A stretch of DNA of 64,000 bases from Piscicola geometra (GCA_943735955.1 OX030962.1:5377620-5441619), one strand, 5' to 3'. Shown: positions 11,335 to 22,880, numbered from the stretch's first letter. The notes: generated by a model not told the origin, from the sequence alone. Numbers and translations are program-made.

Positions 11335-11510
11335 ATTTATAATGCGCCAAGGCAGGCAACTGAGGCGCCACTCACACGACATAAGTCGTGAAGCACCGCA
11401 TCATATACACTAGGTATATGATAGCTCACGGTTGGCTGAACAGGGATTCGAACTGCGACTTTTAAGTTGCAGGTCCAACGACTTACCATCTAAGCCAACC
11501 CGCTCGCCGG
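11335..11510 (-). repeat. tRNA-derived SINE, family 2
   Basis: On the minus strand the 5' part has a tRNA-like head: an A-box region (GGCTTAGATGGTAAGTCG) near 11,495 and a B-box GTTCGAATCCC near 11,448. A non-tRNA body follows (cacgacttatgtcgtgtgag), ending at ggcgcattataaatacgcc near 11,330. It is not a functional tRNA, as the acceptor stem is lost. A truncated copy of the body lies at 14,755-14,850 on the plus strand. Confidence 0.75.
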
Positions 11511-11628
11511 TACTGGGACAAAATGACAATTTAGTAGGGTTTGAGAAAAAAAATTATTCCATACTTATATTATTTTCTTTTGAAAGTAAGTGTTGATATA
11601 TATTATTTACTAAAAATGAATGTTCTAA

Positions 11629-14600
11629 CAGTTGGGGGAAGGCGTACACAGTCGATCACTTTTTACAAAAATGTTTATAACTCAAAATTGTTAAAAGATA
11701 CAATTTTAATAAAAGATTTATTTTATACATTTATCATTAAGACTTCATTTTCTACTTAATTCAATTATCTAGTTGAAATGGTTTTGAGTCTAATGTAGTT
11801 CAAAGAAGACTCTCGAAAATGATCGACTGGGTACGACCGGTGTACACAGTCGATCACATGGACGTACCCAGTCGATCATTACCACAAGTGCCACAATTTT
11901 AAGTTTTCGAAGCATCAAATTAAGTATTATAAGAAAATTGAATACTCAAATAAATTATTGCAATTGAATACTGATTTAGAAAACTTTTAACATTCAACTT
12001 TTTCTAGGAAACCTTCTCATGTAGACACAAGTTTTTCAACATTTATTCTCATGTTATAAATGAAAAAATATAGATGTTTCAAGTTATAGTTCAACAAATA
12101 TTTTTCAATGACTGATAAATGAAAGTTTTTTTTAATGTTTCAAGTTTTAGTTCAACAAATGTTTTTCAATGACTGATAAACGAAAACATTTCTAATGTTT
12201 CAAGTTTTAGTTGTAAAAAATATAGATGTTTTTTTCAAAAGCTAAAATGAAAAAAAGTTTGTCAACAAAAAAAAAAGTCTCAAGATTTAGGCAGTTCCAA
12301 TTTTATTTTTCCAATTAAACTTTTTTTATAATCAACTGCTTTAGGTGTTGCAATTCTTTTCCTTTTTATAATGGGGCTTTCCATATCTAACCTCCGTTGA
12401 ACCGGAGTTATTTTAGAAGTTTTGTTTATTTTTTTTATTTTTTGAAAGTCGTTCAAGCAAATCTTCCTTTAACTCATTTCTAACAGGAGTATCGGTCAAA
12501 ACTCTCGATTTTGCTTTTTTTCGACCTCCTTTTATTGTCTTCCGCTGTGTGGCTTTTGGGAAGGGTCGTATGTCTTCTGGAGATTTAATTATTTTTTGAT
12601 CAGTGAGACCATTTGCATCCAGTCCTGGTTGTTCTAGATCGGGAAGATTTGGAGTCGCTGCTTCCGGTTGTGGTCGGTCAGTGACAAAAGCAGCTGAAAA
12701 CTCTGCTTCATCAAAGTTATTGCTGTTGAATGGATATATTCCTGTAGAAAAAAGTATGACATAATTAATTTGAGAACATTCTTAAGAACTATAAATGTTA
12801 TATTTATACACATCGATGACATTAATAATTCATTTGAAATCTATTTGAAAGTTGTACCTGTAGAAAAAAAGGTCGATTTTATATTTTTCTTTGAGAAGGC
12901 CAATGGGAAAGCAACATCAACAACTTCAGAAATATCATAAATACACATCGGGGTTGCTGGATGGGTATTCATCCAATCATTGCATGCTTGAGTGTAAAAT
13001 TGCTTGAATGGACCATAAACTGCAACATCAAGTGGTTGCATGCGGTGGCTGCAGTGTGGAGGAAAAGTCAAAAGAACAATTCCATTATTCTTACAAAAGT
13101 CCAAGGAGTAGAGTGATATGTGGCTGTCATGGTTATCCAATAATAACAATACAGGTTTTTCAGTTGAACACTTGCAATGTTTTGCAAAGTGGGCCAGAAA
13201 TTTCATAAACACTTCAGCTGTCATCCAGCCACTAGGGTTAGCGGCTCCACTTGTTCCTGGTGGGGCGTCCTTGATCATTCTGTCTTTGAAGTGGACTCTG
13301 GGGAAGACCATAAAAAGTGGAACAGTGTTTCCAACGACATTGGTCGTGCAGCACACTGTAACAATCTGTCCTCTTTCTGCTGACGTAACCCGCCCAACCT
13401 GACGATTCGCTTTGGCCGCTATCACTCTTACATTTGTTTTTTTTGTACTGTCGTACACCCCGTCTCATCACAGTTGTATATGTCTTGGGGTTCAAAGTTG
13501 TAGCGTTTATAAACAGAATCTAAGTTATTATAAAACTGTAGCACATTATGATGGTTGAAACTTGTCGCTCTGGAGAGGCTGGTCCCTTCCGGTTTACGTA
13601 GAGATAAATCTGTGTGTCTGTGCATGAATTGGATATACCAGTCTTTTCCTGCAGTTTCGTTTGCATCCCAAGATGGTGGATGTTTTACATGGTTTTGTAC
13701 AGAAAACTCAAAAGCTAACTTTCTGGCCTCTTTTCTTGATAACCCATAATGATATTCACTAGTTTTAACTAAATAATTACGGATTAAAGTCTCTTGGTCA
13801 ACAGAGAAAACCTTTCTTACACTGTAGTTGGCCTCAAACTCCATGTTTTCCAACCCAACATCTTTGGCTTTTTTTAGATAAGAATAAAAAGTAGCATATG
13901 GTATATTATGAAGTTTAGATGATCCTTTAACTGTGTTTATATTGTTCAGAACAGTTGCGACAGCCTGTTTCATAGATTCTGATAAGACTTTCCCTTTTTT
14001 TCTTTCAACAGCTACTTTTCTACCCATTTCAAATGAATGAAAATAAATGATATAACTCAAAAGATTAACCATAAACTTGTAAAAACCAACTACGAGAACT
14101 ATTCAAAAACGATATTAAACTAATATTTTATTAAGAAGCGCTGCACAAATAAATTAAATTTTTTCACATAAGATTTTTATTTAACAAATAACAACTGCAA
14201 AAAGCTTAAAAAAATACTTTTTATATAATTTAAAAAAATTATTTGATAAGAAAGCTATCAATGATCCACTGAGTACGAACATACGATGATCGATTGTGTG
14301 CGCCTATGCCTATGATTGGTATAATGGCTAGAACTTTCATGATTATTTTTTAACAAAAAATATAATAGATACACACGATAAAATATAGAATTATATATCA
14401 ATAATGCAAAATAGGACTTTTCAAATGTGCTTACTTTATGCACAGCGTGGTTCGTTAGATGATGTAAAATATTTACTTTTTAGCCCTTGAAATGGATAAA
14501 TACCCTTATTTTTTTTATCCGCAAAAAGATTATGTCAAAATTACGATATATAATGAGGTCACCTATATTGTCGTCCAAGTGACACATCATATTTGAAAAA

Positions 14601-14675
14601 ATATAAATGTCTTCGATAAAAAACGCAATGATCGACTGTGTACGCTGATCGACTGTGTACGCCTTCCCCCTACTG
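11629..14675. mobile_element. Tigger/pogo-like DNA transposon with near-perfect terminal inverted repeats
   Basis: The left end, CAGTTGGGGGAAGGCGTACA followed by CAGTCGATCA, pairs with the right end (14,646-14,675) as an inverted repeat of about 30 bp with one mismatch. The transposase lies inside on the minus strand. A GATCGACTGTGTACG-like motif occurs four times near each end. I could not find a clear TA target duplication immediately outside the repeats. Between 11,900 and 12,400 it is AT-rich with a three-unit repeat of about 55-60 bp (12,079-12,205). Confidence 0.85.
12413..14027 (-). pseudogene. Tigger/jerky-like DDE transposase, intron-containing, one frameshift
   Basis: The start MGRKVAVERKKGK at 14,027 leads a CENP-B/psq-type helix-turn-helix. 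The DDE_1 core follows: the first acid is in CDETG near 13,465, the second in LLLLDNHDSH near 13,110, and the third is probably the D of EVVDVAFP. Reading changes frame at an A8 homopolymer (T run, 13,437-13,444), a one-base indel. A spliced reading then joins 12,858 to 12,741 across a 116-bp GT-AG intron, giving TGIYPFNSNNF, the usual end of Tigger cores. The protein finishes with a basic tail at the TAA near 12,413. One indel is the only break I see, so the copy is young or the base call is wrong. Confidence 0.8.
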
Positions 14676-14754
14676 GAGATATAATTTGTGTTATTTAAAA
14701 ATAAATTAAAAAACGGAATAAATCGTTAACTAAGTCATCTTGCCCCGGTCTCCC

Positions 14755-14850
14755 TACCTAGTGTGTAAGATGCAATGTTTCACGACTTATGTCGTGTGAG
14801 TGGCGCCTCAGTTGCGTGCTTTGGCGCATTATAAAGAGGCTTTATTAAAA
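14755..14850 (+). repeat. SINE family 2, truncated copy
   Basis: It shares cacgacttatgtcgtgtgag, tggcgcctcagttgc and ggcgcattataaa with the body of the SINE at 11,335-11,510, but lacks the tRNA-like head. It lies about 80 bp beyond the right end of the Tigger element. Confidence 0.7.
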
Positions 14851-14909
14851 AACAATTTTTTAAACGCAACTAATAAGATTTAATAAAACTTCTAATTCCT
14901 AACACAAAA

Positions 14910-15345
14910 ACTTTTCCCCTCACAGCAGCTAAAAAATGGTATAAAGATCCATATTTGAGGTGCTTTTGAAAGTGCGTGGGTGATGCAATTCCTCCACCAT
15001 AATCAATGCCACATGCGCATCTAATAATTCACACAATTTCAAGCTATTTTTTCACTCAAAAGTTTTATCTTAGACTAAATTTAGTTTTTTCATCTATTTA
15101 CGATTATCAGGCGTGAATTCAAAGGGGAGGGGAGTGCATCTGAGGCACGTGCCCTCTATCCCTTCCCCAGAGCAAAAAAGTTTTTTTTTGAATGAAAATA
15201 AAACAATACAATTTCTTGTTCCAAACATTTTTCCCTTTCCACAGCAGCTAAATAATGGTATAAAGAACCATCTTTTTCGTGTTTATAAAAGTGCGTAGGT
15301 GATGCAATTCCTCCACCAAACTCAATTCCACATGCGCATCTAATT
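14910..15345 (-). repeat. Two copies of a coding-like segment of about 120 bp
   Basis: Copies lie at about 14,910-15,035 and 15,215-15,345. On the minus strand both encode IRCACGI, then GGGIASPTHF, KH, GSLYH and LAAV. They differ mostly at positions that keep the amino acids or change them conservatively. I do not recognise the family. They may be duplicated exons or pieces of a mobile element. Confidence 0.5.
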
Positions 15346-15510
15346 ACGAGTGGGCAATGCAATTAGCTTTTATATTTTTGCAAAAAAACACTATTTAATG
15401 GTGTTTGATTAATTGATTGATATTGGTTTTAAAGTGGTGTAGCACAGTCAAACTGACTATGGCATTATCATTCTTACTGGATACTTCATTACCACGCGTT
15501 TCTAACAGGG

Positions 15511-15517
15511 TATAAAA
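15511..15517 (+). promoter_or_regulatory. TATA box of the secreted peptide gene
   Basis: TATAAAA lies 58 bases before the start codon at 15,575, leaving room for a short 5' leader. Confidence 0.6.
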
Positions 15518-15574
15518 TACCCTTCACAAAATGAAATTTTAAGAAAATTTTATTTCTTTCATCCGATAACGATC

Positions 15575-16231
15575 ATGGTCAAGTTAGTGCTTTTGTTTTG
15601 TCTCTTCCTTGTAGCTTCCATCGCTCAGTGTAAGTCTTATTTCAAGTTAATAAAACCAATCCATTAGCAGCCGCGTAGCAATATAAATCGAAAATTGTCA
15701 AAAATATTAATTAATGATTTTTTATTTAACTTCGTACCGGAGAGATTCTCATAAATAAACCTAAAAATTCAAAAAACGCTCTAAAATTCACAGCAGGATT
15801 AGATGAGAAGTGTTTTGAAGACCAGTTAGAAAACTGCGATGATCTCATTTACATGCCTGCCCTCTGCTTTCGCTACAAAGATGAGTGTTTAGATACTTGC
15901 CAAAGTTTGAAGTCTTCTGACCCAAGTGCGTTTTCCGAACTTCCAGTTTCAAGATGTGTTTATGATATTCTCTTTTATCTGTTGATTGTTTTACTGAGAT
16001 ATTTGTCTTTGAGTATTGTTTTTAAGCATGTCTAGAAAAATTAATATTTAAATAGACCAAATAATAATTAACAACCATTTTATGTAAAGTGAAGAACATC
16101 CCTAAAAATCATTTCCAGATTGTCCATATGGCGACCGCATGAACTGTGGACATGTTGATAAAAAAAAGTGTGCGAAAGATTATATGAAAGATTGGTGCTG
16201 CTTTTCTTGCTCGAAGTATTTAAAGCAGTGA
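15575..16231 (+). CDS. Small secreted cysteine-rich peptide with ShK-like repeats
   Basis: Three exons (15575-15629, 15794-15925, 16119-16231) join in phase 1 at both junctions to give 99 residues. Exon 1 encodes a hydrophobic signal peptide (MVKLVLLFCLFLVASIAQ). Exon 2 has five cysteines in an order like a ShK domain, with D and CLDTC near its end. Exon 3 has six more (CPYGDRMNCG to WCCFSC). This suggests two ShK-like modules, the second with adjacent cysteines. A TATA box precedes it, and AATAAA follows the stop at 16,307-16,312. ShK modules occur in secreted enzymes, defence peptides and toxins; nothing here says which role applies. The exon model is inferred from splice consensus, with no close relative recognised. 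Confidence 0.65.
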
Positions 16232-16554
16232 AGAAGATGTGAAGGAGACATTCATCTAAAGTTTATAAATATTAAATTCAAGAATTGTTTGAAATTTCAT
16301 TTATTGAATAAATAATTAAAAATTAAGTGGGAATAAAATAAATGAATTCATTTTATCTTGATCGTTACTTGCTGTTATTCAGACATGAAACCTTAGTTTT
16401 TCGAAGTTTAAAAACGATTAAATTTGAAATTTCTGTACATACAATATTTTAATTGATTTTTAGACGACTTTAATATAATTTTAAAAATAAGTTATTTCAG
16501 AAATAAAATAGAAGTTATTGATTTATTTTATTTTTCCGTCAATCGTATATAACC

Positions 16555-17295
16555 ATCATGGGCGGCGATCCTGGCCCCAGGACTTTTTATGGTGAGGGGA
16601 TCCACCTTAATAGGGACCCTCCCACATTTTTCCCATTTTGTATTCAAAAATTTATATTTGGATATGAGCATAATCGTCAAACATGGCATAAAAGTGAATG
16701 TTTATACAGTAATACATTGTGAGTATGTGAAGTTATAGTGATAGCTGTCTAAAACAAAAATATTCTTTTCTAACTTAAATACTCCTTTACCTAGTTTTTT
16801 TTATCACTATGGCGTAGGCAAGAATCCTGAGGGGGCTCTGGGGTCCACCTTTACAAGAACCCTCTCACTCTTTAAGAATACACATTTCTCAACTCTAATT
16901 TTTATACGAGCCTAATCGTCAACCATGGCATAACAAAATGCAAATACAGTAATACATTGTGAGTATGTATGGGCAGCGATGCTAGGGGGGTCCTGGGGTC
17001 CATCTTAACATGGACCCCTCTCAGTTTTTTCAAATACAATAATTTCTCAACTCCTATCTTAATACAAGCATAATCGTCAACCATAGCATGAAACATAATT
17101 TTTATTTAGTAATAAATTTTTTCAATTTTCGCAAGCGGACATTCAGAACGTTTTTCAGAAAATATCGGTTCACTTTTTGCAAGCAGACAGATTTTATTTA
17201 AAAAATCTTTCATATTGTGCTACTTATTTTGCATGGGTGATATTCATAGGGGGATTCTGAGGTCCACTTCAATATTGACCCTTTCTATTTTTTAG
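16555..17295. repeat. Tandem repeat of the hAT left end, three to four diverged units
   Basis: Units begin near 16,555, 16,808, 16,972 and 17,230. Each has a gggg-rich start with a tggggtccac-like string, a gaccc run and a t/c tract. The first three also carry cataatcgtcaa and a catggcat-like string. Unit spacing is 160-260 bp. Confidence 0.7.
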
Positions 17296-17396
17296 ATGAA
17301 CCAAGGTTAATGAATTTCAAAAGGCTTCGAACATTAACTAAAGTTGTGTTTAAATCAAACTACAAGTTTTATATCAAATAACTGCCAAAAAAAGAA

Positions 17397-18840
17397 ATGC
17401 TGAGGCTTTTAGCTCATTCTATCGTTAGAAACACAGTGTGCACTGTTAATGCCGAATCAAGCCAGTTTGGTGTTGTGGTTGACGGCACACAAGACTGCAA
17501 TGGCTTAGAGCAGGAATCGACATGCATTCGTTTTTTTGATGAAGCTCTGAATGTCAATGAAAAGTTTATTGGTTTATTCAGCCCACCAGATACGATCGGA
17601 AAAACATTATCTGCTGTAGTAAAAAATTTTCTGATCAGAATTATGCTACTTATAAAAAAACTAAGAGCTCAGACTTATGACGGCGCTGTTATAATAAACC
17701 ACCAATATAATGGTTGTGAAGCTATTATCAGCAATGAGCATCCGCTTGCATTGTTTTTCCACTATTCTGCACACTGTTCTGTGCAAATCTTGTTGCCCAG
17801 CACACAGCGGCCGCAAATCCCTTTGTGAGCAATTCACTTCAGTTTGTCCAAGAGTTAGGTGCTTTTTAAAATCGTTCAGGGAAGGTCAAGAAGCAGTTTA
17901 GTGATGCTTTAGTGTCTCTTATAATTGCCTTTCTTGATGAGCCACTGAATAAAAAGTAAGTTATAAAACTTCTTTGTCCTACAAGATGACTGACCAGAGT
18001 TTCTACAGTGTCTTCTGTGCTTAAACATTATGAAGTGGTACTTGTTAGCTTGGAATCATTTGCTTCCAGTGGTACTGCTGATGAAACAGCTGAAAGGTTT
18101 GAGGCTTTTTTTCAACAGGGCACTACTGCACTGGCCCTCAAGGAGTTGTTTTGGTGTTTTCACTTCTGGAACAGTTAAACAAGTCGTTGCAATCAGCAAG
18201 GTCAGTAGAATGGTTGCAGCAACTGATTCAGTTGTGCAAGAACTGCGTCGCCTACGATCAGATGAACAGTTTAACTCCATTTTCAGAGATGTCAACAGAA
18301 TGGTTTTGGCATTTGATCTCGAGCCGATTGCTCTACCTCGGGTGCGAAAGCCGCCACAAAAGTATTGTGGGCTGGGCCCAGCTTATGTAGCAACAACACC
18401 AGAGGAACATTATCGAACAGCATATTACGCTGTCATAGACATGCAACTCACAGAAAGGTTCAATCGAGATGCTCCTGGTTTGCGTTCATATTTGCAGCTG
18501 GAGACAATGTTGCTAACTGGAGAAGTGAACGATTATATTTGGAAGCAGTATCGTGAGTTAAATGAAACTGGTCTTTGTTCACAGTTAGCTATGTTTAAAG
18601 ACCAGAATGAATACAGAAATTTTGCAAAAACGCAAAAAAGAATGCAATCTATGATCACGGAAGCCAGACATGTTTCCTTAGGTTGAAAGATTGATCATGT
18701 GTCCAATAACGTCATGTACTGCAGAAAGATCTTTTAGTGCATGCGGCGTCTTAAGACTTGGTTGCGTGCACCTATGACACAGCCTCGCTTGAATTCACTG
18801 GCCGTTTGTCATTGACATCAGGATATACTTGACAGTCTGG
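17397..18840 (+). pseudogene. hAT transposase remnant (DUF4371 / ZMYM1-like)
   Basis: The first piece (17397-17828) has FGVVVDGTQDCNGLEQES, then LRAQTYDGAVI and PLALFFHYSAHC, the DUF4371 catalytic-region blocks. The second piece (18030-18686) covers the helical insertion down to ELNETGLCSQLAMF. A third frame near 18,690-18,750 gives the dimerisation motif MCPITSCTAERSFSA. At least three frame breaks separate these pieces, so it is inactive. Confidence 0.8.
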
Positions 18841-19430
18841 ATTTGAAAAGACTAGCAGAAGAATTCGCTAGTTGGTCAGACATTCGAAGAGGTCTTTTTT
18901 GAAATTGGAGTAAACGAGCTGTGGGGAGAAGGCAGGAGGACAAGCAGAGAGGGTATTTTATGTTATCTAAATGGCCCACAGTGTATATTTAGATTCTTAA
19001 AAAAACCGTGGACCAAAAGAATCTCCCAATGTATATTTGTTCATAACTTTGGCAAATTTAAATCCATTTGTACTTTTTTAAAACTATTTCACTCAGAAAT
19101 GATTCGAAAACAAGATGTTATAAAATTTATTTGATGGGTTGATGGCTAGTTGTAATTGAATTTATATAGATGAAAAATTATAAAAGGGACTAAAATCGCT
19201 ACTGTTTTTCTTCAAATCCCTCATAGTGGCAATAGAAAAGTATTTATATTGAGTATCAAACTTTTTTTCAATGATTGGCGATACAAATATTAATAGTTGA
19301 TACAAAAGAGTAAGCACTACAGCAAACAATAATAAATAGTATCGCTTGTACTGTATTGGCCGATACCGGTTCTTTGATTCCAGCCCTGGAAAGGACCCCC
19401 TCAAGATTTTCCGCAGATCGCCGCCCCTGA

Positions 19431-19795
19431 ACTTCATGGCGATGGCTTTTGCGTCTTGTTGAGTTTCCGAATACGTAGGTAGTTTGGCATTATCTTGGCT
19501 AGAAAGTCTATCTGCAACGTCTGTGGCTGTGGTGTGTGCGTGATGCGGGTGTGAAGGAGTGCTCGTGAGAGATTTTGATTGGTTGGGTGTTGATAATGAT
19601 GGCGTTTTATAAGTTTTCATAGTAGCAGCACACCCATGCTTCAATTTATAGATTTTATAAACATTCATGTTTTTGAGAATTAATCAATCTCTCAATGCAT
19701 TCATCCTCCATGCATGCATTAATCCTCCATTCATTCATTCATCCTCCATGCATGCATTCATCTTCCATTCATTCATTCATCCTCTGTACATAGGT
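19431..19795 (-). repeat. Duplicated segment, copy B (uninterrupted)
   Basis: It is the counterpart of 8836-8945 plus 9567-9870. The minus strand is open from about 19,668 through the segment, with LPTYSETQQDAKAIAMKF near 19,450-19,500 and a serine/threonine/proline-rich stretch before it. The frame then runs by chance into the hAT end. It ends in ATTCATCC-type repeats. From 19,800 to 20,260 no gene is seen. Confidence 0.65.
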
Positions 19796-20260
19796 CCTAA
19801 TCCTAGTGACTAGGACCTAGTCTTATTCGAATCGGGACATTTGTGTTAACGTCATGGTGTGCATGATATAAAATAATAATATAGTTTTACGAAAAATAAA
19901 CATTAGAGCCCAATATTTAACATTTATCTTTTCTTTACCCATGAAATGTATTCAGAAAAAAAATAAAATTATATTACTCACTTGTTGCTAAATTAATCGC
20001 GATGATCAGCGAGACGCTAAAATCAGAACAGAAATTGTTGGAATGAACAAAATAGCCAAAAACTCATATAAATTGAGTATTTTTAACCCATTTTAACGCA
20101 ATACTCAAAGGAATTAAATTTTTTAAAATAATTTTATTAAAAAACTGATTCTTAAAAATAAAATAAAAAAATTAGTCTGAAATATTTTATACAAAAAAAG
20201 TTATGATAAAAATATAAAATGTCCTTAAAAAAAGACACTATGCGTTGCTACTGGCGGTAA

Positions 20261-21445
20261 TCACGATTTGTGGTAGATTCTGAAGCACTCCAAATGTAAA
20301 GCTACATTACATTTAAGGCCTTTCTTTTGCATTTTCTTTCCACATTGCTTGCATCTTTTTTGGCCATCTTCAATTTTACCAATAAAATGATCTTTTCCAT
20401 CGTATCGGACATCTGCAATCACGCTTTTAGCTAAATTCATGGATCCTTTTTTTTCTTTTTTGATCTGTTTAAAACCATATGAAAAAATTATAAATATTTC
20501 AGTTTAACATGAATAATAATAAAAACTCACATCAATTTGGCCTAGATTTGATTTCACAACCTGACGTCTAAACTGCACACATGTGAATTTTTTATTTTTA
20601 TTATATTTTTTTAAAATGCACCAGGCATTGTGGACAGAGGCATCAATTAAAAAACCGAATAAAGGCCACCACCACTTTTTTAGCCTTATATTTATTCTAA
20701 CATTTTCAATATTTTTATCCATTTGGTCCGTTCCACCCATGTAATGATTATATCGGTTTATAAGGAAAGGCTGTGGAATTTGGACATGTTTTTTTTGAGA
20801 TGCTGACCATCTCTTCACCTCTTTTATAGGCTCCGCTCCATGATTACTTGAAAGTAAAGTAACAACGCTATTATCATTCCACCTTACCACAATGATATTT
20901 GATTCTTCATCCAATAAATAGTCATATTCTCCTCTTGGCTTTTTTTTAATTATTTCCACATCTTGGATTGGACATTTTTCTATCCGGTTTTTTCTAACTG
21001 CGCCAGTTGCAAATATATGTTTATTTTTTAAATGTTTAATCAACCTAAAAGAGGTGAAGAAATTAAAAAAAAATAAATCAAATGGAGTGTCTTTTGGTAA
21101 GCATTTTATTAGTTTAGATACCACCGATCCACCAAGGCCTATTCGCTATTGAACTCTTCCGAGGCTCCTTGATACGGGTAACAGTTTACCAAATACCCAA
21201 GCCTATTATTTAGGCACCAAACTTTATGTCCAAACCTTATGGGTTTTCCTCTGATAAACTGTTTTGATGAATGTCTTCCATAATATAGCACCATTGGTTC
21301 ATCAATCGCCAAATGACATTCTTTGGGCCAAAATTTGAGAAATCTTTCATTCATAGCATCAAATAATGAACGCACTTTGACCATCTTGTCTAAATGAAAA
21401 GAAATCATTGTCATCTTCCTACTTCCTACTAAGGACTTCATGAAG
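20261..21445 (-). pseudogene. piggyBac transposase remnant
   Basis: The 5' part is missing. From 21,441 the frame gives HLAIDEPMVLYYGRHSSKQF, an acid-containing core block of piggyBac. A frameshift lies at about 21,130-21,145. The next frame has YNHYMGGTDQMDKN (20,750-20,710), the classic GVD/GTDQ-type piggyBac block. A GT-AG intron (20,530-20,465) joins GQID to IKKEKKGS. The C-terminal cysteine-rich finger reads CKQCGKKMQKKGLKCN then HLECF, with the stop at 20,261. Loss of the N-terminus and the frameshift make it non-functional. Confidence 0.85.
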
Positions 21446-21684
21446 AGCGAATCTGAAAATAATTGTTTGTACCATCAGTATTACTGCATAGTGTCCTTAA
21501 AAAACAGTTTTTGGAAATAATATTACATGTAAAATGAAATTTGTTTTAAAATAAGATATAAGAATGAATAACAATCAATCATTCATTCATGAATAACAAT
21601 AAAATAATATTATACATTACGAATGGTAGACATATAAAAGTATAACTAACCTTTTTTCATGAGCCATGACAAAAACACAAGAAA

Positions 21685-22880
21685 TTGAGTTATCGCCTTG
21701 AAAAATCAGAATATCGAAGCAATCTATCAATTTCAAATCACAAATTTTTTTTAAACAAAGACTTCAGTTTATATAGGACTGGATTAGTTGCAAAGATAAT
21801 AAGTATAATCAAGATAACTATTATAACTATTGACTTTTCAGCTGCTTTTGATACTGTCGACCATACTCTTTTATTAAATTTTTTAGATTCTTCCTTTAAT
21901 ATTTCTGGTTCCTCTCTTATCTGGCTTAAATCCTACCTTTCTGAGCGAACTTCCTATGTATCAATTGAATCTTCTCGTTCTTCTTCTGTTTCTTTATCTT
22001 ATGGTGTTCCACAGGGCTCAATCCTTGGTCCCTTACTTTTTATTCTTTATACTTCGGAACTTCCTAATATTATTTCATCATCTTCTTTAAACAGTCAAAT
22101 GTATGCTGACGACTCCTATATTTATACATCTTTCACTGACTCTTCTCTTGACCTCACTATTAATAAAATAACTCTCTGTCTTCAATCTATAATCTCTTGG
22201 GCTTCTTCTATGTTTCTCAAACTTTATCCGGACAAATTTGAACTCATATATTTCAATAAAAAATCAAAGTCTTTACTATCTCTTCCTTCTTTAGTTTTGC
22301 CTCCCCCCTCTTCACTCTCTCTAAACCCTTCCTCTTCCATTCGTAGCCTTGGTTTTGTTTTTGATTCTAACTTGTCTTTAGCTCCTCAAATTCTATCTGT
22401 CTCTAAATCTTGCTACTTCCACATTCGTCGTATTAAACAGCTTCTTCCTTTTCTCGATGATCCTACCTTGCAACTTCTTGTATCTTCTCTAGTTCTCTCC
22501 AGGATTGATTATTGCAACTCTCTTTACTATGGTCTCCCTGATACTACTTTAGCTCCTCTAAATAAAACCTTTTATTGTGCTGCTCGTCTTGTTGCTCGTG
22601 CTCCTAAGTTTTCTCACATTTCTCATTATCTTCGTTTGTTACATTGGTTACCTTTGAGATCTAGAGTGACTTTTAAAATGTTTAAATATGTTTAAAATCC
22701 ATAACTGTAATGCTCCAATTTACCTTAAAAATCTAATTAAACAACCCCCTAAATATGGTCTAAGATCATCTACCTTTAATCGTTCTTTTTTTAACAATGA
22801 TTTTTCAGCAAACTTCTAAGTATGGAAATCTTTATTTCATCGATACTCCGTACTTAAAATAAGTATTAAATGCAATATAA
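21685..22880 (+). pseudogene. LINE reverse transcriptase fragment (CR1/L2-like)
   Basis: The frame is open for 336 codons from 21,685. It has FSAAFDTVDHTLLL (motif A), GVPQGSILGPLLFILYTSE (motif B) and MYADDSYIYT with the catalytic YADD (motif C, near 22,100). The thumb follows, then LHWLPLRSRVTFK. A frameshift at about 22,690 leads into NAPIYLKNLIKQ and a broken 3' end near 22,880. The endonuclease half is absent. It may have inserted into the piggyBac upstream of 21,450, since the piggyBac N-terminus is missing. Confidence 0.9.

Larger units (their letters stand above)
16555..19430. mobile_element. Second hAT element (DUF4371/ZMYM-type), degraded
   Basis: The left end catgggcggcgatc and the right end, read in reverse as caggggcggcgatc, form terminal inverted repeats of the common CAGGGGCGG hAT type. 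The transposase remnant lies on the plus strand. Immediately right of the element the DNA is copy B of the duplicated segment. The matching uninterrupted site in copy A (about 8,836) supports the right boundary. The 8-bp duplication is not clear. Confidence 0.7.

Noticed and set aside
11400..11505. Functional tRNA gene on the minus strand
   Set aside because: A-box and B-box regions are present, but there is no closed acceptor stem, and the sequence continues into a SINE body that recurs at 14,755.
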